From NCBI GenBank assembly GCA_949317995.1, contig OX439039.1:72984002-73048001 (forward strand): a DNA stretch of 64,000 nucleotides, given 5' to 3'. Positions within the stretch are counted from its first letter, which is position 1. Each line of letters starts with the position of its first letter. The notes beneath the pieces were generated by a model that was not told the origin of the DNA, ran no database searches, and was given only the letters and a program-made list of their open reading frames with translations. A program made the position numbers and the translations under genes. The DNA comes from Acholoe squamosa (lineage: Eukaryota; Annelida; Polychaeta; Phyllodocida; Polynoidae). Positions 54,459 to 64,000 of the stretch are shown in pieces.

Positions 54459-56457
54459 TCATAATACAATGTATCCAGCTTGTGTGCCTGAACCACTATC
54501 ATACACTGCAATAATTAAGACTGATACAATTTCAGATATTGCTATAATCATGAATAGAGAGAAAAGGATCCGGTCAGCAGCAGACATGATCTTTTTCCAA
54601 CCTTCTTCCACGTTGGTCCTATCACACAATGAATTTCCCTGTTCACATTCTTTTGGGGTTGATGAAACTGGACTGTTTTCCTTCATCATTCCAGTCTTCT
54701 CTTTATCCTTCATTCTAGGATGAGCTGGTTCTCTTTTCAATCTTGAAAGCCAGGGTGACTCAATGGTCATTGCAAGCTGGAGTACCCAAGGTGGTGGTTT
54801 GCCAAACTGGGACAGCCGGTAGTGGGTCCGAATAGTGAAGACAGACCACAGGATGGTGATCATTGTCAAGGTCATGTTGATGAGGAATAGGATTGCTAGA
54901 AAATTAATTGAAATGAAGAGGCAAGGCTAACAAAACTATATGCAATGGAAATGGGAAGGTTGCAATTATATCTAAATTATAGAGACAAATGTCAATTTGG
55001 AAAAGGGAGACTTTATTTAATGGATAGAATTATAATCAAGTACAAAGAGATTCACTATATATTAGAATCACCTTTAATGTAAGTGTTTACTTACATATCA
55101 GTGGTAGCATCACAGTGGACTCTGGTATTTTGTCTGCCATCATCATGATGAAAACAGAGTATGCAAGGAATGATGTCAATCCAAGTGACACCCGTTCTCC
55201 AGCTTCAGGAGGTAGAAAGAAGCTGCATGACACAATAATATTTAGCATAATGGATGGAATGATGAGGTAGGTAAGGTGATAGAGGGGTCTAGAGATAGGA
55301 GAAAGACTAAATAACTGTAGTTTGTCAGTGGTAGACTGTGCTGGTAGAGGTAAATGAGTTCTTCACCAGTCAGATCTTGTATTTTCCAGTCGGCTGAAGT
55401 ATACCGAGATGAAAGAATAGGCTTCTCAGTCAGATGATAGTAGACCTGCTTCACATCATGTGCCCAGGTACCGACAATGTATTCACACTGTTGTCTGTCA
55501 AATGGAAAATTTAGCAAATTGATAGCGCAAGATGTAGTGACCCTGAAAGGACTGAATCGTACTACTTTGTCACTGCTCCACACAGCCAGTGTTTCTTGAG
55601 ATCCAAGGAAAGGTTCTGCAATGTTGTCAGCATCTCCTACCCTAAAATGATGAAGAAAGTCTTCATTTACCAATGTATATATAAAAACAAAACAAAAAAC
55701 ACTATATCAAGTCACTGGTAATGATAATTACTCAAATGATATCTAGATGTGAAAATATTAATCGCCTGAAGTTTCTATTGAATTAAGACATGTTGTCAAC
55801 ATGACAATGGACTGAAATGTAGATACTTGTTTATCACTTTGTTAGCATAATTAATTCAAAGGCTATGCTAGAAATGCATCTGCTACTTACAGGTTGACAA
55901 CTACACCATCTGGAGTCCATATGACTTTTGATGGAAGTACCAGTACTTCTACACCACCATGGTCAGCTGGTTTCAATTTAAGGAAAGCATCATACCACTC
56001 CTTGGTGAGCCAATATTGACTGGTATCACTTTGCAGTGTAACTTTACCAGGTGATGTGACATATCTATCATTTACTTGCCATTGTATTCCCTTTATCTTA
56101 AGACTCTTACCTCCTTGATTCAAATTACAGACTCTAGAACCTCTCTTTTCTCATCCTGTTGAAAAGACAAAGCATGATGTGCACAGTTAGTCATAATGTC
56201 ATATTTTTGTTAGATGTTTTAAGTTAAGAGGAATGGAAGTAAATTTGATTTCAAAGATGGACCTTATCAAATGCACTGTAATCATGCTTTTTATTATCAT
56301 AGAATTATACTGACCAGATCTAACAGTTGGTAGAAGTTCATGGTCATGTTAATCACAACCTGCTCACTTGGACTCTGCACGGGACGCATGAGGTGGTTGC
56401 AGTTTTTACTAAGCTGCTCATAGAGCTTTACCTCAGATGAGTCACTGTCACTATATA
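54459..56457 (-). pseudogene. nicotinic acetylcholine receptor-like subunit, copy C (disabled)
   Basis: Exons 56457-56315, 56155-56111 (45 bp), 56000-55891 (110 bp), 55641-55095 (547 bp) and 54895-54459 match the family plan with proper splice sites. Two disabling changes are visible. The 45-bp exon has TGA (56120-56122) at the codon that is Trp in A, B and D. The exon that is 554 bp in the other three copies is 547 bp here: 7 bases are missing near 55288, just before membrane segment 1, so the frame shifts and meets a stop within about 15 codons. Beyond the deletion the original frame is well preserved through membrane segment 2, and the last exon still encodes segments 3 and 4 with a slightly longer C-terminus. 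Decay is therefore recent. No first exon was found. Closest relative: copy D. Confidence 0.85.
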
Positions 56458-58039
56458 CTATGAAAAAACAAACAAACAGTAAGTCAGTAATACTAGAGCT
56501 TCGAAAAACAGTTCATCATTCTCTCAAAGTCCAGTCAATTACAATTGGCAACTGTATCATCATCTTGCTTCTTTCTCTCCTCACACATTTATCATTTTGT
56601 TCATTAGGGAATGTACACCAAATAATTTTATAACAATTCTTTTTCAGTAACTACAACTACTCTGCTTTGGTTCAAACAGCTTTGATTTGAAAAGGTAACA
56701 CCAATAAAACTGATATTGCTCATATAATATAAACATACACCTTTTAGTTTTAAAATTCTCATTTCAAGAATATGTCAGTTGTTTTAGATGCAAATTTCTA
56801 CAATAACACTTGAAAGGTAATGGCCATCTATTCAAATCTGAACTTTATTTTCTCGTAACTGTTACATTCCTCAGTCCACATGATGAATGGGGCAGGATGA
56901 ATACCACAAACAATCCTAGGTTATGGATGTCCCACTATGAATAAAACATACAGAAATTTCTATTTCTCTTGGACCAGGAATAGTCACACTGTGTTAAAGC
57001 ACTGAGACAGATCCTCCTAACATACTGAATCAAATGATGGTATATGACTAAACGAAACGGATAGAGTAATTGTACCCCATAGCTGTACTGAAACATATAT
57101 TTATATAAAGATGGAGATGCATTTTGACCGAATATTCACATATGTATAGATCCTATTTGTTTAGAGCCATACAAATGAGATACATGAAAAGGGTTTGTTT
57201 AGCCACGATTATAGTAATGATAATAAAGTATCATATCATTTACTGGACACATCTAATTCTTGAAGATAACTCTCAAATTTCAGAACAATCCAGAATGATA
57301 TGCATAATATGGGTTTGTAAGATTTCCACAACCTACCCAGCTAGCACAACTCGTGCAATTTACGTCATTCTTACATAAAAACTCATGTTATTTACGTAAA
57401 AAAGACATCATTCAGATGAGTAGTGCTAGCAGGGTATGAACTAAGCCTTTAGAGAGTGACACGCTGCATGGTAGGCTAACCGGTTAACAAAACTATGATT
57501 AGTAACCCATGTTCAAAATGGCTGATCTACACTGTCAGCCCAGCGACCCGGTTTTACAGTGGAAAGCTTATTATTGGGCACTACAGGGGGAGTTGATGTA
57601 TAAGTACAAACCCATTGACTTGATTGGGGTTCTAGTGTAGGTGTTACGGCAGTACCTACTGCCTATTTACAATTCGGATTGAGAGTGTACTTAACATTGC
57701 ACTCGCCTTGGTAGGTTTGCATCCATACCAGGATCAGCTGAAGAATCCAGGGCATAATACAAAAACGCATTTTGAGGATATCACCTTTGGGGATGACTGC
57801 ACAAAACAAGTTCAAATTGTCCAAATAGAACCAACTCAAACTGACCTAAGCCAACTGCATATCCTGTCGTACTGAAGTGCCAGTGGTGTTTGCCTAGATG
57901 AGGCACCAAAGTGGGCACCACTGGCACTGTTGTAAAATATTCATATATACCCTTTGATAGAGATTGCATATATATAGCAGATGTGGACACCCAATGTTCT
58001 GACCTCCTTCCCCAGTCACACTAGATGCCTATTGGGTAT
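56458..58039. other. upstream region of copy C
   Basis: A first exon comparable to those of A and B would be expected here; none was recognised. A short palindromic block lies at about 57338-57425 (CCAGCTAGCACAACTCGTGC... to ...GAGTAGTGCTAGCAGGG). Confidence 0.4.
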
Positions 58040-58510
58040 ACTACGAGCTGCTAGTGCCGTATGATCCCAGTGGCATATTGACGTCAAAACAATATTGATA
58101 TAACGTAGATATTGGCTACCAATTGTTGATGCAAAGTTGACGGATGGTTGAATGTGAAAGTTGACACTACAAAAGCAAATCATCACTGGTACATCTACAT
58201 GTCAGTGATAGTTGAACATGTTTGATCTATGTAGATTCATTGAACATTGCTATTATATTGTTTCAACATTGATAGTTATGTTGATATATCAACAGTGAAA
58301 TGGCATTTTTCTTAATATTGTCAATGTCAAAATCAATGTTGAATTGAGAACAATATTACAATGTTGATCAGATAAATTATAGGTCAACGATGACAAAAAC
58401 GAAATGCCATAGGCCTAATTGAAAAGCTGTTGAAAACATGTGGATCAACATTGCCAACACATATCGACCAGTTGTCAACGTTGATTCAATGCTCTGTACC
58501 CATGGGATGT
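58040..58510. repeat. repeat block with CAATGTTGATT motifs
   Basis: Dense AACATTGA, CAATGTTGA and TTGATTCAA motifs in both orientations, as in the 26.5-27.4 kb element. Clear terminal repeats were not found. It lies just downstream of the truncated end of copy D. Confidence 0.5.
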
Positions 58511-58675
58511 AAACTGTAGTCTATGGGTGCTATTTTTAGACGTCATTTAGTCATTGTGGTCTGGAGAATGAGTGTATTATAACAAATGATACATGGTTAG
58601 AGCGTTATGATACCATTACAGTATAACAGCAATCTCAGACTTATGAAAATATGATTTATTACCAATTAGATAATA

Positions 58676-61019
58676 TTTATTTCATATCACATAAAAACTT
58701 TACATGTCAGCAGCAGACATGATCAATTTCCAACCTTCCTCTGAATTGTTCTTGTCATGAGGGGAAACACAATCTTTTGGTGTTAACTTGCTCATGCCAT
58801 CATTTCCGATCTGAATGTGTTCAGTATTTTCTTCAATTCTCATTTCTGTACAAGCTGATTTTGCTTTAGTCTTTCTTGAAAACCATGGGGATTCAATAAC
58901 AATTGCAATCCATAGCAGCGAAGGTGGTGGGGTACCATATTGGGGCAGCCGGTAGTGGATGCGAATTATGAAGACCGACCACAGAATGGCAACCATAGTT
59001 AAGGTCATGTTGATGAGGAAGAGGATTGCTAGACGGTTTGGAGAAATACAAACTGTCGGAAGTCAGAAAGAACAAGAGATGAACAAAGCTAGAAATATAG
59101 TCTATGAAAATTTCAAGGTGTGTATTTGGCATTTCTTTAGAAACATTAATTTTAAGAGAGTTGTTTAGATTTCATTACATCTAACAAGGAATTATTTTCC
59201 TTCGACAAATAAAAGCACTGCAGTAATCTATATGCATAGGTACTTACAAATCAAGGGTAATATCATAGTTGACTCTGGTATTTTGTCTGCCATCATCATG
59301 ATAAAGACAGAGTATGCAAGGAATGATGTCAATCCAAGTGACACTCGTTCTCCTTGCTCAGGAGGCAGAAAGAAGCTACATGAGATGATCATATTCAGCA
59401 TCATTGAGGGGATAATGAGGTAGGTTAAGTGGTAGAGAGGCTTACATTCAAGAGATAATGTAAAGCCCAAATAACTGTAGTTTGTCAGTGGTAGGCTGTG
59501 CTCATACAGAAAAGTGAGTTCTTCTCCTGTCAGATCTAATATATTCCAGTCAGCTGATGTATGCTTAGATGAAATAATAGGTTTTTCTGTCAGTTGATAG
59601 TAGACCTGTTTAGCACCATAAGCCCATGTTCCTACTATGAATTCACAATCCTGTTTGTCGAAGGGGAAATGTTTCAAATTTACATCACAAGATGTTGTGA
59701 CTCGAAAAGGACTGAAACGTACTACTTTGCCATTACTCCATACAGCCAGTGTTTCTTGGGATCCAAGGAAAAGATTTGCAATGTTGTCAGCATCTCCTAC
59801 CCTAGAAAATGGAAGTAAGTTTTTGTTCAAATTTGTGTAATTGCACAGCAAAACAAAAAAAAATGAAAGAAAAAAAAAGTTGATGACCCATATCTTGTGC
59901 CATTTATTTCAGTAGAATCTCAACATAACGGTTTACGACAGTTTTGAGACTATGTGCCATTCATTTAGATTACTACAGCAAGCTTTTAGAAAGGACAGTA
60001 AATTAACAAATTATTTAGACATTTATTTGCTACTTACAAGTTGATGACAACCACTTCTGGGACCCATATGACCTGAGAGGGAAGTATCAATACCTCTACA
60101 CCATCATGTTCAGCTGGGTTCCATGTAAAGAAGGCATCATACCATTCCTTGGATACCCAATGATGAGAGAAAATGTATTATATCAGCGTTTCCTGTTTCA
60201 GAATAAGAATGTAATGACAACCGAGAAGATAGCTACATAACTAGCAAAATTAAAAACATCTTAGCATTATGACTGATTTCCTCAATAAATCAACATCAGT
60301 GCATTCCATCCAGTCCCATCCCACTTACAGGGCCATTGCGGAATGAGGTTCCACACAGATTATTGCCATCAGCGGGATTGATAGATCTCCCATGCTATCT
60401 AAAATTACCCTGATGCAAAAGCAAACACTTTTAGGGCAAACATACCCACTCAATCATGAAGCAATGCCCACTGGACAATGTGAGAGGGGGGTATATAAGA
60501 TCCCGCGGCTGCGCCTCATGCAGGGTGCTCCTTGTATGCAGGGTATTACACTATGCAATTCGGCTTGAGGCTAAATATGCTACATATCCACATCATCATT
60601 TTCATCTTACCTGCTTCATCCAGATAACAGAATCTAAGACCTCTCTTTTCTCATCCTATTGAAAATATACAACCAGTTTTAGAGTTAGAGATTTTTTATA
60701 GTTGCTTTTCATAGGTGACAACAGAAATGGCAAAAGAGGAAAATCCATTAAGAAAAATCTCATCAAAATGTCTCATTACGAACATTATAGAGGATAATTT
60801 GAATTATTCTTTTATATGCTAGGGTTAAATCATTATGCTGACAGATACCACATTTATAAAATTCAATGTTTACCAGATCTAATAGTTGGTAGAAGTGCAT
60901 GGTCATATTAATGATGACTTGCTCACGTGGACTCCGCACAGGTCGCATGAGGTGATTGTAGTTTCTGCTGAGCTGCTCATATAGGGATACTTCAGGTGAC
61001 ACACTTTCATCATTGTATA
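58676..61019 (-). CDS. nicotinic acetylcholine receptor-like subunit, copy D (lacks membrane segment 4)
   Basis: Exons 61019-60874, 60655-60611 (45 bp), 60147-60038 (110 bp), 59801-59248 (554 bp) and 59028-58700. Frames and phases are intact through the ligand domain, Cys-loop (C-x13-C with FPFD) and membrane segments 1-3. The loop-C region lacks the Cys-Cys pair. In the last exon the reading follows the other copies to SAAD and then ends at once (Met, TAA at 58700-58702), so the segment-4 sequence is absent; the following DNA does not resemble it in any frame. An AATAAA lies 19 bases downstream (58676-58681). The protein would expose its C-terminus on the cytoplasmic side and probably could not form a normal channel; it may be a pseudogene or a truncated modulator. 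No first exon was found up to the window end. Confidence 0.75.
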
Positions 61020-61050
61020 CTTCAAATGTAAACAAACCGTGATAGATCAT

Positions 61051-61052
<2 letters not shown>

Positions 61053-61130
<78 letters not shown>
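61053..61130 (+). repeat. (AT)n microsatellite
   Basis: About 39 TA units, abutting the left end of an inverted array. Confidence 0.95.
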
Positions 61131-61134
<4 letters not shown>

Positions 61135-62000
61135 CTAATATGGATCATAGTTTTCTTTTTGTGATAGAATCAGCAGTTCTGGTCCAGACATACTTTATAA
61201 TGTACTTGTACATTTCAGAATGGGTACCATGCCGGGTTTCTTTTTTTGGGGATCAGCTTTGATTACCTTAATTAGGTCAAATGAACACTATGGAAATACA
61301 CATTTAGGATTTAACTGCAATAACCTGTGTCATTTTGCATTTCATCAATGAACCATTTCTGGCCCCAGGTGTGCTCTAAGAATCCCTGTTGTTGGATTTA
61401 CATGATTTGACCTATTTCTACCTCATTTGCATATTTATATCCTTAATGTAGGGCACATATTTCTTTTTGTGATAAAATCAGCAGTTTTGGTCCAAATATA
61501 CTTTATAATGTACTTTTACAATTTTCAGGATGTGTGCCAAGCCGATTCATTATTTTTAGGTCAGTTTTGACAACCTTAACTTGGACAAATGAAAACAATG
61601 GAAATATTTATTTGATATTTAACCTCTGCCATATTACATTGTATCAGTTAAGTATTTCTGGCCCCAAGTGTGCTTAAATAATCCGTATTGTTAGATTTAC
61701 ATTAATTAACCAAATTCTCTCCCATTTGTATATTTTGCATATGTGTGTACAAATGATAGGTCACATAATTTCCCTTGTGATAGAATCAGCAGAATTTGTC
61801 AAAGATACTTTGCTGTGCAATAAATCTATTATCACGAAGGTAAATTTTGACCTTAATTCGGTCAAATGCAAATGTTGGAACTGTAACTATAACATTGTCT
61901 GATTTAGCCATGTTTGACCTACTTTGCATGATAGGCATAAACACTAGGCAAGATAGGTCAACTAGAAATCAGGAATTATAGGTAAACAACATGTGTGTTT
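61131..62000 (+). repeat. left array of about 310-bp tandem units
   Basis: Three diverged units, each containing GATA(G/A)AATCAGCAG, then TATACTTTATAATGTAC in two of them, starting near 61166, 61476 and 61786. TTTGACCTATTTCTACCTCA lies between units. Confidence 0.7.
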
Positions 62001-63090
62001 GTTTCAATTTACATGACATGCAAATAAAGTGCCCCAGACATGTTCTGATTTACGCATGTACAGTTGACCTAATTTGCCTTGTACAAAGATGTTTGCATAA
62101 CACCACGTAAATTATATGCAGGTCATTTGAAACTAGCCATATTCAGAGTTCTTAACTTAGACTCTAGACGTTACTGTACTAGCATGATTAACCACAGTGC
62201 CCAGCACAAGCACAAAGAGCTGTGCATTTAAAGTTTGCTTTGAAGCACTTGCAGCATCATTTACATCCAGTGTGCATCAGTTTGTAAGGCGCCTTACTGG
62301 CTTGGGGAAGTTCTGTCCATTTATATATATTTGCTCCATTGTGCTGGTGATGGTTACTCAGTTTGCATTACAATATGTAACAATAAGATTCAAATATTGT
62401 TGTCACTTCTGGAAATACATACCAAATTTTCCATAGGGCTTTCTTACTGAAAACGTTTGCCATTTCCAAATGCAATGAGCAACTACTCAGCTACTTAAGA
62501 GCTGTTTACAGGTCATTTGTAGTTTTCTTTGTAGATCAGTAAATTATGAACATAAGATGAAATATTTTAACATTACTAGATTTTGTCAATAGGATTTCTA
62601 TAGGGGTTGTATCTGAAACCCATTACAATACATGACAAGATACAGTTACGGCTGTACCTCTCAGTGGGCCGGGCTGAGGGTTACAGAGAGCGCTGTCAAT
62701 TTCCCTCTGGTCTTGTAGATTTTAACTAATTGTTTGGCCTTGATAGGTATGGTCCACCTATGTCTAGTCCAAAGAAGGCACGCTACCAGTGGCTGTCTTG
62801 ATTATGTGAGGTGAAATTGACAACTGGGTAACTAAAGCTATGGCTAGACCAATTAACAGTTTCACCCATCGGGGCAAAGGATCAAAGTGATCCAATGTGT
62901 AGAATTGAAATACAATTTAGAAAATTATGAAGCTACATACAGAATTTGAGTTTAATCCATGCAGTATCAAGTTCATGGTAAGTAGAATACAAACAACCTC
63001 ATTTTCCCAAAGCTTTAAAACCTAAACCCACAACATCAGTACCCATGGGTATTGCAGGCTGAACTAGACAGGATAATACCTGTCTAATGT
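62001..63090. other. spacer between the inverted arrays
   Basis: About 1.1 kb. A 79-codon plus-strand frame at 62197-62436 has no recognised motif. No receptor first exon was found. Confidence 0.4.
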
Positions 63091-63900
63091 CAAAATGTAT
63101 GATTCAATACTGATCGCAAAAGTAACCTACATAATGAGACATCAACATTGCATATCTCTTGAAATGTAAAAGTATGTAACAAAGTATGTCTGGACCAAAA
63201 CTGCTGATTCTATCGCAGAGAGGAGTGTGTGACTTAAATAAAGACAACAATATGCGAATTATGCAAATGGGGCAGAAATTGGTCAAATCATGTAACGTTA
63301 CAAAAAGGGATTGTTAAAACACACATAGGGCTTGAAATAGTTCATTAATACAATAGAAAACTACACAAGTTAATGCCTGTTAGGTACTTAATGTATATTT
63401 CCATTGTTGTCATCTGACCTAGTTAAGGTAATAAAAACTGACCTGAAACATAAAAAGTTGGCATGGCATCAATCCTGAAATGTAAAAGTATATCATAAAG
63501 TATGTCTGGACCAAGACTGCTGATATTATCAGAAAAAGAAATATGTGACCTTTATTAATGACATAAATATGCAAATTATGCAAATGAGGTAGAAATAGGT
63601 CAAATCATGTAAATCTAGCAATAGGGATTATCAAAGCACAAATATAGCCAGCAATAGTTCATTAATACAATACAAAATGGCACAGGTCAATGCCTGTTTT
63701 CATTTGATCTAATTAATGTTGTCAAAACTGACCCCAAAAAAACAAAAAATAAACAGTATGGCACCCATCCTGAAATGAAAAAGTAATTATAAAGTATGTC
63801 TGGACCAGAACTGCTGATTTTGTCACAAAAAGAAAACTATGATCCATATTAGTTTTATTACATTATTAGGGACATATATGCAAATGAGGTAGAAATAGGT
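63091..63900 (-). repeat. right array of about 310-bp units, inverted
   Basis: The same unit read on the minus strand, three copies with CTGCTGAT(T/A)(C/T/A)T anchors near 63205, 63518 and 63814. TATGTCCCTAATA near the outer end matches the left array's outer edge. Confidence 0.7.
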
Positions 63901-64000
63901 CAAATCATAAAATCATAGATAAATAAAACCATAGTGTTGTAGATTTTAATACAATAGTAGAGAATAGTCCTGTGAGATATGGCGCGGCGACTTGTAATCT

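Noticed and set aside
55270-55300. Cryptic splice acceptor (pyrimidine run then CTAG) as an explanation for the copy C frame change
   Set aside because: No matching donor upstream in the exon, and the 7-base length difference from the sibling exons explains the shift directly.
22353-61019. Calling the receptors alpha-type acetylcholine-binding subunits
   Set aside because: The loop-C region in all four copies lacks the two adjacent cysteines that define alpha subunits.

Overview
The window looks like a stretch of an invertebrate animal nuclear genome. It has GT-AG spliceosomal introns, a cluster of Cys-loop ligand-gated channel genes, tRNA-like SINE fragments, many short elements with terminal inverted repeats, (AT)n and (CA)n microsatellites, and a long Gypsy-type LTR retrotransposon. 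Nothing bacterial, no CRISPR array and no operon structure is visible. I cannot name the species; a marine invertebrate is a reasonable guess, not a demonstration.

Layout. Positions 0.5-2.8 kb hold exons of a minus-strand gene with a Myb/SANT-like DNA-binding segment and an acidic exon. Positions 3.9-16.7 kb are one LTR retrotransposon of 12.8 kb on the plus strand. Its 376-bp LTRs differ at only 3 positions and it has a short target-site duplication. It carries gag, pol (protease, reverse transcriptase, RNase H), an integrase frame ending in a basic tail with an AT-hook, and an extra ORF of about 880 codons where an envelope gene would be expected. That extra ORF has no signal peptide or membrane segment. 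It has two C2H2-like zinc fingers and is preceded by two perfect TGACGTCA palindromes. Positions 17-22.3 kb are repeats: a broken ORF cluster, a tRNA-Cys-like sequence, and a terminal-inverted-repeat element containing a strongly G-rich minisatellite.

From 22.3 kb to 61 kb, four related nicotinic acetylcholine receptor-like subunit genes lie head to tail on the minus strand. They share one exon architecture (first exon, then about 150, 45, 110, 554 and 430 bp), and intron phases match wherever checked. Copies A (22.4-28.2 kb) and B (34.4-45.8 kb) look intact, including matching first exons that encode a signal-like peptide. Copy C (54.5-56.5 kb) is a pseudogene: a 7-bp deletion breaks the frame before the first membrane segment, and a TGA replaces a conserved Trp codon. 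Copy D (58.7-61.0 kb) lacks the fourth membrane segment. All lack the Cys-Cys pair of alpha subunits, so they read as non-alpha. A and B pair together, and C and D pair together, which suggests at least two rounds of local duplication. Size differences between introns of A and B are largely explained by inserted repeat elements.

The remaining sequence is intron and intergenic DNA rich in small elements: CCCAGGTAGCAA-ended elements, two MITEs ending in TACCGTA, a snap-back palindrome, a SINE cluster at 42.7-43.2 kb, a possible solo LTR at 32.6-33.2 kb, and an inverted pair of 310-bp tandem arrays at 61.1-63.9 kb. The main surprises are the retrotransposon's zinc-finger ORF and its expression layout, and the mix of live and decaying receptor copies.
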